NCBI GenBank assembly: GCA_044235645.1 | Contig: JBIIHQ010000006.1 | Span: forward strand, 62,001-126,000 | Direction: 5' to 3' | Length of the DNA: 64,000 nucleotides | From: OMIW01 sp044235645 | Lineage (GTDB): Bacteria > Bdellovibrionota_C > UBA2361 > OMIW01 | Part shown: positions 44,841 through 53,555 of the stretch, one piece after another | Position numbering within the stretch: position 1 is the first letter of the stretch | Layout: every line of letters starts with the position of its first letter | Program-made: the position numbers and the translations under genes | Notes under the pieces: model-generated | What the model was told of the DNA's origin: nothing | Databases searched by the model: none | What the model saw: only the letters and a program-made list of their open reading frames with translations

Positions 44841-45998
44841 TCACGCATGAACCCGATCACCGACCACCGTCTGATAGAACCGCTCAAACAGATAGCGCGA
44901 GTCGTGCGGGCCGGGTGATGCTTCGGGGTGATATTGAACACTGAATGCACGGAGCTCCGGGACCACGAGCCCTTCAACCGTGCCATCATTTAGATTGACG
45001 TGGGACACCACCACGTTATTCGGGAGAGAACCCTGGTCGACCGCAAACCCATGATTCTGGACTGTTATCTCAACCTTCCCAGTCGCAATATCCTTCACCG
45101 GATGGTTCCCACCTCGGTGCCCAAACTTGAGCTTAAACGTCTTCCCTCCCACCGCCTGTCCAAGTATCTGATGTCCGAGACAGATACCGAAAAACGGCAC
45201 CGTACCAAGCAATGCCCGCGCCGGTTCGACCACGTAATCGAGCGTGGCGGGATCGCCCGGTCCGTTCGAGAGAAAAATCCCATCAGGTCGGAGCGCCTTA
45301 ATCGCATCGGCTGAGGTCGATGCAGGAACGACCGTCACCCGAAATCCCACATCAACGAGCAACCTCAGAATGTGGCGTTTAATTCCACAATCCACCGCAA
45401 CAACGTGCGGTCTGGTCACCAGCGATTCAAACGGCACTTCCTGAGTCCCTCGCGCAAGATCCCACGGGAGTTCATTCCACGCATACGGTTTTACACAGGT
45501 AACCGCCTTAACGTAATCCTTTCCCTCCATCGATCCGGCAGCCCGCGCCATCGACACCAGGTCGTCAACCGCGATTCGCTCCCCCGCAAAAAGCGCCCCC
45601 ATCTGTGCGCCGTGGGAACGAAGGTGAGTGGTAACCGCTCGGGTATCGATCCCACCGATACCAGTCACCCCGGCATTCCGCAAATACTCACCGAGAGACC
45701 GTCGAGCCCGAAAGTTAGAGGTGATCGTGCTGACCTCGCGGACGACAACACCATCAACAAACACCCGCCCACTCTCAACATCGTCATCGTTACACCCGAC
45801 ATTCCCGATATGCGGGTAGGTGAAGCACATAATCTGCCCCGCATAGCTCGGGTCAGTGAGAATCTCCTGATAGCCGTACATCGAGGTATTAAAGACCACC
45901 TCTCCGACCGAGGGGCGAAGACTAGGCGCACCGAACCCGTATCCCCGAAAAACGGTGCCGTCCGCGAGGGCGAGCACTGCTGGTACCATACCTCTCAT
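44841..45998 (-). CDS. carA: Carbamoyl-phosphate synthase small subunit
   Basis: 385 residues. The glutaminase subunit supplies ammonia to CarB. N-terminal domain 'ALADGTVFRGYGFGA', 'FNTSMYGYQEILTDPSY'; C-terminal class I amidotransferase with nucleophile Cys in 'FFGICLGHQILGQ' and His-Glu in 'VQYHPEASPGPHDS'. Its start overlaps the stop of pyrC by 4 nt. The complete triad shows glutamine use. Confidence 0.97.
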   Translation of the reverse strand: MRGMVPAVLALADGTVFRGYGFGAPSLRPSVGEVVFNTSMYGYQEILTDPSYAGQIMCFTYPHIGNVGCNDDDVESGRVFVDGVVVREVSTITSNFRARRSLGEYLRNAGVTGIGGIDTRAVTTHLRSHGAQMGALFAGERIAVDDLVSMARAAGSMEGKDYVKAVTCVKPYAWNELPWDLARGTQEVPFESLVTRPHVVAVDCGIKRHILRLLVDVGFRVTVVPASTSADAIKALRPDGIFLSNGPGDPATLDYVVEPARALLGTVPFFGICLGHQILGQAVGGKTFKLKFGHRGGNHPVKDIATGKVEITVQNHGFAVDQGSLPNNVVVSHVNLNDGTVEGLVVPELRAFSVQYHPEASPGPHDSRYLFERFYQTVVGDRVHA

Positions 45999-47299
45999 AC
46001 GAGCCTCCCCTCACGAACCACCACCTTACCCGCGACCATCACAAGCTCCGCCATCCCCTGCATATCCGCATCAAGGAAAGGGGTATTCTTGCTCTTCGAT
46101 GCAATCCGATCACTCGACAATGTCCAGATGCGATCGGGATTAATCACCGCGATATCAGCGGGAGCTCCCTTTATCAGTGTCCCGATTCCCGGCACCAGTC
46201 TTTCGAGCGAGAAGCACTTCGCAGCCTCCACGGTCATTGCGGCCACCGCTCGGGTTCTCGTCAGCACTCCATCACGGACAAGCCCGAGAATAATCGGCAA
46301 GGTCGTCTGCAATCCGAGAATACCAAAGGTAGCCCGAACAAACTCAACCCGCTTCGAATCAGGATCGTGAGGGGCGTGGTCTGACGCGATACAATCAATC
46401 GTCCCATCAGCAAGCCCCTCCCGGAGAGCCGCCACATCTTCTGCCTCTCGTAACGGGGGACTCATCTTGTAGGCAGTATCGTACAGACCCACCTTATCCT
46501 CGGTGAAAACAAGATGGTGCGGGGTCACCTCTCCCGTCACCCTCAATCCATCGCTCTTCGCACGCCGCAGCAATTCAACACCCCGTGCGGTCGAAAGATG
46601 GCACAGGTGCACCCTTCCCCCCGTTAAACGAGCTAATTCAATATCTCGGGCTATCATGACATCTTCGGCAACCCGCGGCATTCCCGGGATACCAAGCCGA
46701 TACGAGAGGGGTGATTCGTTCATCGCCCCGCCGTGGCTGAGCTGCTTATCCTCCTCGTGGCACGAGATGATCCCATCATGCATCCGCGCCCATTCGAGGG
46801 CACGTCTCATCAACCCAGAATCAGATATCGGCTCACCATCATCGGAGAACGCAACACATCCCGCCGCCGTCAGTTCAGAGAGAGGCGCAAGCTCAACCCC
46901 CGCCAAGCCGATTGAAACCGCACCAATAGGGTACACCCGCGCGCGCCCCGCTTCGGCCGCCTTGCCCCTGATGTAGCTCACTACCTCAGCACTATCAGTG
47001 CGGGGGAGGGTATTCGGCATACAACACACCGTCGTAAAACCTCCCAACACCGCCGCAGCGGTTCCCGTGTCTATTGTTTCCTTCCACTCCTGTCCCGGCT
47101 CGCGCAGGTGGGTGTGAATATCGACCAGTCCCGGGAGAACCCACCGACCGCGTGCATCGATGATCTCATCATCCTTATTCGGAACGATTGACCCGTGCGG
47201 CGCGATAGCTTCGACCGTTCCCGACTCAATAAAGATGTCAAACGCCCCTTCGCCCACTCCACCTGGATCAACGACATATCCCCCAACAACCGCCTTCAT
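45995..47299 (-). CDS. pyrC: Dihydroorotase, class I type
   Basis: 434 residues. It closes carbamoyl-aspartate to dihydroorotate, step 3 of pyrimidine synthesis. The metal motif 'DIHTHLREPGQEWKETI' and 'IASDHAPHDPDSKR' are intact, so it is likely active rather than the inactive PyrC-like partner form. 4-nt overlaps with pyrB upstream and carA downstream indicate tight coupling. Confidence 0.95.
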   Translation of the reverse strand: MKAVVGGYVVDPGGVGEGAFDIFIESGTVEAIAPHGSIVPNKDDEIIDARGRWVLPGLVDIHTHLREPGQEWKETIDTGTAAAVLGGFTTVCCMPNTLPRTDSAEVVSYIRGKAAEAGRARVYPIGAVSIGLAGVELAPLSELTAAGCVAFSDDGEPISDSGLMRRALEWARMHDGIISCHEEDKQLSHGGAMNESPLSYRLGIPGMPRVAEDVMIARDIELARLTGGRVHLCHLSTARGVELLRRAKSDGLRVTGEVTPHHLVFTEDKVGLYDTAYKMSPPLREAEDVAALREGLADGTIDCIASDHAPHDPDSKRVEFVRATFGILGLQTTLPIILGLVRDGVLTRTRAVAAMTVEAAKCFSLERLVPGIGTLIKGAPADIAVINPDRIWTLSSDRIASKSKNTPFLDADMQGMAELVMVAGKVVVREGRLV

Positions 47300-48267
47300 A
47301 TCGATCCCCCCTCACTACTCTCTGCCGCTCCTGCTCCTCTCGTGGCCGCGAGGGTGACAAGAATCGCCATCCGCATCGCCAGCCCGCTCTGCACCTGTAA
47401 GGTAACGAGAGAGCGCTCCCCATCTGCAACATCCGAATCAATCTCGACCCCCCGATTCATCGGCCCCGGATGCAGCACCACTGCATCGGGAGCGTGAATC
47501 CGAAGTACCTTTTCCGACACTCCATAATGACGGGCATACTCCTCCAGCGACGGAATAAAAAACCGAGTCATCCGCTCTCGCTGCAACCGGAGACACATCA
47601 CTACATCCGCTCCCGCAATCCCCTCTCCGAGCGAATGATGGACCGTCACGCGATTTCCAAAACACCGTGCATGCGCAAGATCGGAGGGAACAAGGGTCGG
47701 CGGGCCAACAAGGCGTACCTTATTTCCGAGCAGGCTGAGCGCGAGAATATTGCTTCGCGCGACCCTCGAGTGCGCGACGTCGCCGACGATCGCAACCGTC
47801 TTTCCCACTGGAACCTCTCCGAAATGGCGCATCAGGGTCAAACAATCAAGAAGGGCTTGACTTGGGTGCTCGTGAGTACCATCTCCCGCGTTGACGACAC
47901 AGGTCGATGACAAATAGCGAGCAAGAAGATGCGGAGCGCCACTCGCTGAGTGCCGAACCACCAGAATATCGGGGGACATTGAAGCAAGCGTAATTGCGGT
48001 ATCGAGCAGCGATTCCCCCTTTTTTGTCGAGCTCGCCGACTCGCTGATATTGACTACATCAGCAGAGAGCCGCTTACCCGCCAGTTCAAAACTGGTGCGA
48101 GTTCGGGTACTCGGCTCCATAAAGAGATTGATCACCGTCCGACCCCGTAACGTCGGAACCTTCTTAATCACCCGCTCCGACACCTCATGCATCGTCATCG
48201 CGTTGGTGAGCAGGGTGTGGATATCTTCCACCCGCATTCCCTCAATTCCGAGAAGGTGTGCCCTCAT
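47296..48267 (-). CDS. pyrB: Aspartate carbamoyltransferase catalytic subunit
   Basis: 323 residues. It joins carbamoyl phosphate and aspartate. 'FMEPSTRTRTSFELAGKRL' binds carbamoyl phosphate, 'HPSQALLDCLTL' and 'LHPGPMNRGVEID' bind substrate. No pyrI regulatory subunit is beside it, so control is expected through PyrR and CarB. It overlaps pyrC by 4 nt, and sits 122 nt after pyrR. Confidence 0.96.
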   Translation of the reverse strand: MRAHLLGIEGMRVEDIHTLLTNAMTMHEVSERVIKKVPTLRGRTVINLFMEPSTRTRTSFELAGKRLSADVVNISESASSTKKGESLLDTAITLASMSPDILVVRHSASGAPHLLARYLSSTCVVNAGDGTHEHPSQALLDCLTLMRHFGEVPVGKTVAIVGDVAHSRVARSNILALSLLGNKVRLVGPPTLVPSDLAHARCFGNRVTVHHSLGEGIAGADVVMCLRLQRERMTRFFIPSLEEYARHYGVSEKVLRIHAPDAVVLHPGPMNRGVEIDSDVADGERSLVTLQVQSGLAMRMAILVTLAATRGAGAAESSEGGSI

Positions 48268-48389
48268 ACCGTGCCCTTATAGTGCGGCCCTTGCTGAGCC
48301 ATCTTGCTCCGTCCCGAGCGCACGACCGCCCGTCAGCTCAAATCAGGCCTTCAAGACCCGACCGCCAGCCGAACGATCGCGCTCCCCGA

Positions 48390-48959
48390 TTATCGATCGC
48401 CTCCTCGATGCACCAGATAGACCGCATCCTGATACCCCATCTCAGAAACTCGTAGCCGCACCATATCGCTCTTCGAGGTAGGTACATTCTTGCCGACAAA
48501 GTCAGGGCGTATCGGCAACTCTCGGTGCCCTCGATCCACCAACACCGCCAGCTCCACCGTCTGCGGGCGTCCGAAATCCATAATTGCATCGAGAGCCGCT
48601 CGGATCGTGCGACCAGTGTAGAGAACATCGTCAATTAAAATGATCCGGGAACCGGTCACCCGAAACGGAAGGTCGGTATCTTTGATCGTTGGATAGGTTT
48701 CGGACACCCCAATATCATCCCGATAGAGGGTGATATCGATAACACCAAACGGAACCAGGGTCCCCTCAATCTGTTGTATCCGATGCTGAATCCGTTTCCC
48801 GAGAACTTCTCCCCCCGTTTTAATCCCAACGATAGCAAGACGGGAGATATCTCCCTCTCGCTCGAGGATTTCGTAACTCATCCGCGAGATACACCGTGAG
48901 ATAGTCTCAGTGTCAAGCATCTCCTTCCATTCGCGAGGAACGTGTTTAGGTTGAGTCAT
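48390..48959 (-). CDS. pyrR: Bifunctional pyr operon regulator / uracil phosphoribosyltransferase
   Basis: 189 residues. PRPP motif 'IILIDDVLYTGRTIRAALDA' and 'RLAIVGIKTGGEVLGKRIQ' are typical. PyrR senses UMP and binds pyr mRNA to reduce expression of the following genes; it also has minor UPRTase activity. It is first in pyrR-pyrB-pyrC-carA-carB. AGGAG lies 10 nt before the ATG. I do not see a clear terminator-antiterminator pair in the leader, so the control could be on translation, as in Thermus. A short overlapping frame and a sigma-54-like site lie upstream. Confidence 0.95.
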   Translation of the reverse strand: MTQPKHVPREWKEMLDTETISRCISRMSYEILEREGDISRLAIVGIKTGGEVLGKRIQHRIQQIEGTLVPFGVIDITLYRDDIGVSETYPTIKDTDLPFRVTGSRIILIDDVLYTGRTIRAALDAIMDFGRPQTVELAVLVDRGHRELPIRPDFVGKNVPTSKSDMVRLRVSEMGYQDAVYLVHRGGDR

Positions 48960-49213
48960 AGGGATGAGGTCTCCTGTGAGTGCGTGGTCTTGATGATTGA
49001 GCGGCCCTGATGATCGGCATCATCGGTGCCACTCAGCATGCTCTCGTCATACCGGCAATAAGGACACGCAAGAACGCGCCCGTCCAGAACCATGAAGAGC
49101 AGGGCTGTGTGCAAATGCGAGGTAAGGGAAACGACGGAAGAAGCGGAAGGGCCAACAGGCGAGAGTAGGCGCGGGCAAACGATTGAGTTAAAAGAGAGCT
49201 CCCGTGCGCCCAT
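48956..49213 (-). CDS. Possible leader ORF overlapping pyrR
   Basis: 85 codons from ATG 49213 (a G-run 9-15 nt upstream). Its stop overlaps the pyrR start by 4 nt, the same overlap style as the other pyr junctions. The C-terminal part has 'LACPYCRYDE', a CxxC pair. Amino-acid content is not clearly protein-like in the N-terminal half. It could be a translated leader that couples to pyrR, or chance. Confidence 0.25.
   Translation of the reverse strand: MGARELSFNSIVCPRLLSPVGPSASSVVSLTSHLHTALLFMVLDGRVLACPYCRYDESMLSGTDDADHQGRSIIKTTHSQETSSL
49016..49031 (-). promoter_or_regulatory. Sigma-54-like promoter upstream of pyrR
   Basis: Minus-strand TGGCAC-CGATG-ATGCC, with GG and GC 10 nt apart. Only one core base (A for T in TTGC) departs from consensus. 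The start would lie near 49005, about 45 nt before pyrR. Sigma-54 control of pyrimidine genes is not usual, so a chance match is possible. Confidence 0.35.
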
Positions 49214-49369
49214 CTGACACACCCCCCCCTGTCTCAACCAATCTTGCCAACGTCACCACAGATCTGGCAGCGCTCTTTGCAAATTCACGGATTCACACTT
49301 AAAGAGCATTCGAGGAAGGGTAGCAGATGTGAGGCGGGGTAATCAAGGCAGCTTGTGGACTACCGATGC

Positions 49370-49393
49370 GCCTCAAATTAAATGTCCTCGAAC
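49370..49393 (+). repeat. Outer left copy of the IS end repeat
   Basis: Begins GCCTCAAATTAAATGTCC and continues TCGAAC. It is close to the inner left end (shared CTCAAA and ATGTCCTCGAA). An extra binding site for the transposase, or the end of an earlier insertion. Confidence 0.7.
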
Positions 49394-49425
49394 GAAAAGG
49401 ATTCAGCAAATCTTGAGGGGCGGTT

Positions 49426-49449
49426 GACTCAAAATTCATGTCCTCGAAA
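49426..49449 (+). repeat. Left terminal inverted repeat of the IS
   Basis: Starts GACTCAAAATTCATG and ends TCCTCGAAA. It pairs with 50825-50848. The transposase ribosome-binding site GTAGGAGG follows directly. Confidence 0.88.
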
Positions 49450-49463
49450 CGTAGGAGGCATGA

Positions 49464-50474
49464 ATGAACGAGCAAGAGAAACGTTGTATTGTTGGGGTAT
49501 TTCGTGGGCGCTATGCCCGTGGTGGCAAGAAGGAGAAGGGGGAGATACTGTATGAGCTTTGTGAGCAACTGAGCGTCTCCCGGCGGCATGTCCGTCGTCT
49601 TTTAGCGAAGAAGGAGGTAGGTCGGCCAAGGAAACCGCGCAAGCGGGGGAGAGCGAGGAGATATGGGGACCCCTCTTTTGAGAAGGCTCTGAGAGACTTT
49701 TGGAAGACGACTCGCTATATGTGCTCGCGCCACCTGAAGGCGGCTATTCCGGAATGGATTGACTACCTTGAGCAAGAAAGGGGGGCGTATGCTCCCGAAA
49801 CAAAGCAGCTTCTCCTTTCAGTGAGCGCCTCTACGATCGACCGTATCCTTAAGCCATTCAAAGGCTGCAAGGGGAAGTCACTTACCCAGAAGGGGGGATT
49901 TCGAGAGCAAATACCGATTCAAGAGAGCGTGTGGCGCATCGAAGAGCCCGGCTTTCTTGAAAGCGACACTGTTGCCCACTGTGGCGGGTCGACTCTCGGG
50001 GAGTATGTTCATACCCTGACGATGGTCTATCTTGCATCGACATGGACCGAAACGCGAGCGACTTTCGGTAAGGGCTCTACGCCGATTGTCTATGCAATCG
50101 AGGACATCGAAAGACAGCTACCCTTTGCCATCAAAGGGTACGACTGTGATAACGGCACTGAAGTGCTCAACAAGCATGTGCTGCGGTATTTCATCGATGA
50201 GCGCACATCTCGGGGACTCCCACCGGTACACGTTACCCGTTCACGAGAGTACAAGAAAAACGATAATGCACACGTGGAGCAGAGGAATAACTCAGTCTCC
50301 CGTCGCTGGCTTGGGTACGAGCGTCTCGACCATCGGGAGCTTGCCCCTCTGGTAAATTACTACTTCCGCGACATCGTATGCCCTCTGATGAACCACTTTT
50401 TTCCGAGCTTTAAGCTCGCCGATAAGGTGCTCGTAAAAAGCCGAACACACGTCGCGTGTACAAGAGCCCCGTGA
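49464..50474 (+). CDS. DDE integrase-type transposase, main frame
   Basis: 336 residues. N-terminal HTH ('LCEQLSVSRRHVRRLLAKKE') and basic linker, then an rve/integrase catalytic core with D168 ('FLESDTVAHCG'), D229 ('GYDCDNGTE') and E272 ('NAHVEQRNN'). GGAGG precedes the ATG within 6 nt. The frame ends early at 50474; the conserved C-terminal part continues in the -1 frame from about 50438. The catalytic triad is complete in this frame, so the protein could still act if the tail is dispensable or supplied by frameshifting. IS family not assigned with certainty. Confidence 0.85.
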   Translation: MNEQEKRCIVGVFRGRYARGGKKEKGEILYELCEQLSVSRRHVRRLLAKKEVGRPRKPRKRGRARRYGDPSFEKALRDFWKTTRYMCSRHLKAAIPEWIDYLEQERGAYAPETKQLLLSVSASTIDRILKPFKGCKGKSLTQKGGFREQIPIQESVWRIEEPGFLESDTVAHCGGSTLGEYVHTLTMVYLASTWTETRATFGKGSTPIVYAIEDIERQLPFAIKGYDCDNGTEVLNKHVLRYFIDERTSRGLPPVHVTRSREYKKNDNAHVEQRNNSVSRRWLGYERLDHRELAPLVNYYFRDIVCPLMNHFFPSFKLADKVLVKSRTHVACTRAP

Positions 50475-50845
50475 CTCCCTACTCACGCATCATGGCTTCT
50501 CCCTTCGTCGACGAGAAGACCAAGCTCAGATTGAAGGCGCAGCACAACCAGCTCAATCCATTACGCCTCTTAGCCCAAGAAAAATCGGTCCGCAAACAGA
50601 TTGACCAGCTACTCAAAGCTCTCAACAGCGGAGAGCCCTCTGCGGGACTCTTGACGGTCCCTCCGTTGGCTCCCTGTTTCTCGCCATCACCCCTTGCTAC
50701 GCAAGCCTCCACCCCTCCCCCCTGCTCGCCCCCTCCCTTCCCCGAGGGGGCTGCGCCGAACCCCGTTACACTTTTCAGGGTTTCTTCACACCCTAAATCA
50801 CACTCAACAAGGGACCGTCATAAATTTCGAGGACATGATTTATGA
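50438..50845 (+). pseudogene. C-terminal part of the transposase in the -1 frame
   Basis: Reads 'KPNTRRVYKSPVTPYSRIMA' and then 'FVDEKTKLRLKAQHNQLNPL', a tail typical of this transposase group ('tPyxRlL...vs...k..L......LNP'). The break lies near the run AAAAAG at 50435-50440: a -1 slip at AAA (50436-50438) joins the frames. A lost A in that run is the simplest cause; programmed frameshifting is possible. Frame continues with low-complexity Pro/Ser sequence to a stop inside the right repeat. Confidence 0.65.
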
Positions 50846-50848
50846 GTC
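50825..50848 (-). repeat. Right terminal inverted repeat of the IS
   Basis: On the plus strand TTTCGAGGACATG then ATTTATGAGTC. The reverse complement matches the left end at 22 of 24 positions. The stop codon of the shifted transposase frame lies inside it. Confidence 0.88.
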
Positions 50849-51074
50849 AAAAGGCTACTCCCCCCTCCACAGAACAGCCTCATGAAATCGCCTACGTCGG
50901 CTCTTCCCAATCCCCTAGGAGAATGAGAGGCCGGAGCATACATCGGAGCCATTCGACCATGCTAAGGCTCCTGATTCTATCAGCCTCACCCCGGGAGGCC
51001 ACCAGCGGTTGCCTCTCCACCCCACAACGTACGCGAGACTTCCTCCCGTTGCGCCGAGCGGCTTTTTCTCTCTC

Positions 51075-51752
51075 TTACCCCCTCTCCCCAAACACCTCGG
51101 CCGTAAACTCCTTCCCCACTGAGTATTCCGATAGCCATATACCAAAATAAGTCCGAGCGAATGCCGTGCTTGATATCGCTATCAGCTCTGGTTCCCGTTC
51201 ATTGAACCACAGCTTCATGGTCCCTGTTTCCGGTTCGTAGGTTATTGCGTAGCGATCACCCTCCTTGACGCCAACGTAGGCCTTGTTAATCGCAGAGAGT
51301 TGAGGCTCCAGCGCCGCAAGCTCGACTCCCGGGGTATCCTCGAGCACCTCTTGCGACTTTTCGCGGAACTGATCGGGGCTCACCGATCGGTGATAACAGA
51401 GGACGAGTTTCTTCCTGACCTCCCCGCGGATAGCATCGCGCGATTGCGCTGTTGGGGGTGCATACAGAGCTCCGGTGTAAACCCGAAATCCCCAATATCG
51501 GAAGGTGCTGGTACCCCGGAGTGAGAGCACTTCACCATTGAGCTCGATGCTCGGGACGAAACAGCATCCGTGGTGGCAGCGCGGAGGATTTGCTGAGGAT
51601 GTTTCGATTTCTTCCCCACCTGCGCCATACGCGGACGTGCAGAGGAAGAGGAAAAGAAAAACAGCGGCTGAGCTTCTCGCCTTAGTGACGGAAAGAGGAC
51701 CATTTCCCCCGTTCAAAACCAAACGATATAGCGAGAGAGTGGTTTTGAACAT
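51075..51752 (-). CDS. Secreted chalcone-isomerase-like protein
   Basis: 225 residues from ATG 51752; a TTG lies 3 codons earlier. The N-terminus is a long signal sequence with core 'SSAAVFLFLFLCTSAYG'. The mature part begins with a Cys-cluster ('CHHGCCFV') and then has the chalcone-isomerase-like (PF16036-type) pattern: 'LNGEVLSLRGTSTFRYWGFRVYTGALY', 'LVLCYHRSVSPDQF' and 'YFGIWLSEYSVGKEFTAEVFG'. Bacterial members have no known isomerase role. It follows the kinase gene by under 30 nt, so one operon is likely. Confidence 0.78.
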   Translation of the reverse strand: MFKTTLSLYRLVLNGGNGPLSVTKARSSAAVFLFLFLCTSAYGAGGEEIETSSANPPRCHHGCCFVPSIELNGEVLSLRGTSTFRYWGFRVYTGALYAPPTAQSRDAIRGEVRKKLVLCYHRSVSPDQFREKSQEVLEDTPGVELAALEPQLSAINKAYVGVKEGDRYAITYEPETGTMKLWFNEREPELIAISSTAFARTYFGIWLSEYSVGKEFTAEVFGERG

Positions 51753-51779
51753 GAGTAGCAACTTATCGGCGTTATCTAA

Positions 51780-53555
51780 TTACCTGCGACCCCCTCGTCG
51801 CATGTTCAGATTCGCCCAGTACACATACGAGAGGTTAATGAGGGAGAATATCCACTGTGCGGGAGAGAGATACAGCATCATCTCACCGAGCACAAGCTTC
51901 TCGGATGCGCCCGAGATATCGAGTAAAATGTTGAGGATTGATTCGATTGCGAGGATCATTACAAATCTTCCCGTTATCGCTCGATTTTCCTCCTTTTCTT
52001 GCACAGAAACCTTTCTTCGAGGTGGCCTCAACAGTCCTCCGATGAGATACACCCACAAAATAAGGGCAAGATACGAGATTAAACTCGAATAGAGCGACGG
52101 GGGTGAAGATACAACCCAGATTTGGATTTCGCCAAGGTTTACCGAGGAAACACCCCACTGAACTGGCGCAAGGGCAGCTATCTGGAGAAAAAGCACTGCA
52201 GCGCCGAATACAGTCGTCACCATTTGCCGCGCTAAAACCTCAGTCGATAACGAAGGCAACGCCGCGATGGTCGCGGGGACAAAAAGCGACAACCAGATAA
52301 GGAGTGATACTCCCCGCATGTGCCGCACAAGCACCTCTCTGACCGCCCTTTCATTCGAGGTTAATCCGAGCCGAAATGCACCCCGGGATAGCGCTGTCGA
52401 TACGAGAGCGCTCGTCACTACGATAGAGGCGTATCCCCCTACCATCGTCAATGGGGATTCGAATGATGAGCCAAAAACATTGAGAGTGACATGTAGAAAA
52501 ACAGCAGAAACGATCGCTGCTGCACATACCACCGCCCCAAGCAACATGGCGGCCAAAAAGGAGTGCTCAACCCCCATCTGACGAAACACTCCTGAGGCAG
52601 GCTCAACCAATCGGGATATTGCTAAAGGACTTGCTGCGAGGGGACCTTCTTTCAGAGAGTCGTTGATTGTGGGCTGAGCAAAGGCTCCAGATTGACGCCG
52701 AGTGCTGAGGGTTACCCCCGCTACCTCACTGAAAAGACCGTCATCACACAAAGGTCGATTCGTAGGGTCTTTATCAAGAAGGCTCAATATCAGGTCCTCG
52801 AGACCCGACGACACCGTAACAATCTCAGATGGAGCGACGGGTAATTGCTCAAGATGTGCCTGCATCATCTCCGTCATCTTGTCCCCCTTCCACGGCGCGG
52901 TACCAGTTACCATCTGATACAAGATGACCCCCAGTGCGTACATATCGCTCGCAAATGAGGGGTCAGCGCCATCCCACAGCTCGGGAGCCAGATAGAGGGA
53001 AGTTCCCATGAGAGCATTGGTAACAGTCAAATCGGATTGAATCGAACGGGCTAGTCCAAAGTCAATTATCTTGACGGTATTCCCGGCAGTGACGAGGATA
53101 TTAGAGGGTTTTAGGTCTCGATGGACGATGCCCTTATAATGAATCGCTGCTAGTCCCTCAACGATCTGTTTTATGAGCGGAACGCTTTGAGATTCAGGCA
53201 AAGCTCCCCCTTTTATCCTCTGAGCAAGGGATTGCCCCGGTACATACTCCATCGAGACGTACATGAGCGCATCATCAGCCTGAAGGTCAAATACACGGCA
53301 TACATGTGGATGAGCTATTTTCCGCCCGAGCTGAGCTTCCCTTACAAAACGCTCGAACCCATCCTCCGATGCGTGTCCTCCTCGATTAAATACTTTGAGC
53401 GCCACTAATTCATCGCCGAGAACCGTATCGTGCGCGAGGAACACCCCGCCCATTGCCCCCCGGCCGAGAGGCCGTACAATTCGGTATCGCCCTCCGACGA
53501 AAGAGCCCGACGGGAGCTCTGGCTGGTCGGCTGGCAAGTCTAACGAAGTCATCAT
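51780..53555 (-). CDS. Membrane-bound eukaryotic-type Ser/Thr protein kinase
   Basis: 591 residues. Kinase domain at 24-285: G-loop 'LGRGAMGGVF', ATP lysine K54, catalytic 'HRDLKPSN' with D147, DFG at 165-167 and APE at 190-192, so it should be active. A linker with few features spans 285-330. The C-terminal half has about seven hydrophobic helices ('FLAAMLLGAVVCAAAIVSAVF', 'VSLLIWLSLFVPATIAAL', 'SLISYLALILWVYLIGGLL'), a polytopic membrane sensor or anchor rather than the usual single TM with PASTA repeats. The chalcone-isomerase-like gene follows in the same operon and is divergent from fumarase upstream. Targets are unknown. Confidence 0.9.
   Translation of the reverse strand: MMTSLDLPADQPELPSGSFVGGRYRIVRPLGRGAMGGVFLAHDTVLGDELVALKVFNRGGHASEDGFERFVREAQLGRKIAHPHVCRVFDLQADDALMYVSMEYVPGQSLAQRIKGGALPESQSVPLIKQIVEGLAAIHYKGIVHRDLKPSNILVTAGNTVKIIDFGLARSIQSDLTVTNALMGTSLYLAPELWDGADPSFASDMYALGVILYQMVTGTAPWKGDKMTEMMQAHLEQLPVAPSEIVTVSSGLEDLILSLLDKDPTNRPLCDDGLFSEVAGVTLSTRRQSGAFAQPTINDSLKEGPLAASPLAISRLVEPASGVFRQMGVEHSFLAAMLLGAVVCAAAIVSAVFLHVTLNVFGSSFESPLTMVGGYASIVVTSALVSTALSRGAFRLGLTSNERAVREVLVRHMRGVSLLIWLSLFVPATIAALPSLSTEVLARQMVTTVFGAAVLFLQIAALAPVQWGVSSVNLGEIQIWVVSSPPSLYSSLISYLALILWVYLIGGLLRPPRRKVSVQEKEENRAITGRFVMILAIESILNILLDISGASEKLVLGEMMLYLSPAQWIFSLINLSYVYWANLNMRRGGRR

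Larger units (their letters stand above)
49370..50848 (+). mobile_element. Insertion sequence with 24-bp inverted repeats and frameshifted transposase
   Basis: An inner left end at 49426-49449 and a right end at 50825-50848 form inverted repeats that match at 22 of 24 positions, with outer part GACTCA and shared core CATGTCCTCGAAA. A third copy (direct orientation with the left end) is at 49370-49393, 56 bp outside it. The single transposase gene with a DDE integrase core fills the interior. No target-site duplication is evident. It sits between pyrR and the chalcone-isomerase-like gene, about 400 bp upstream of pyrR. Confidence 0.88.

Noticed and set aside
48268..48389. Possible attenuator between pyrR and pyrB
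   Set aside because: No stem followed by a T-tract on the minus strand could be found.
50842..51150. 102-codon frame starting in the IS right end
   Set aside because: It starts inside the inverted repeat and runs antisense into the chalcone-isomerase-like gene; composition is not protein-like.
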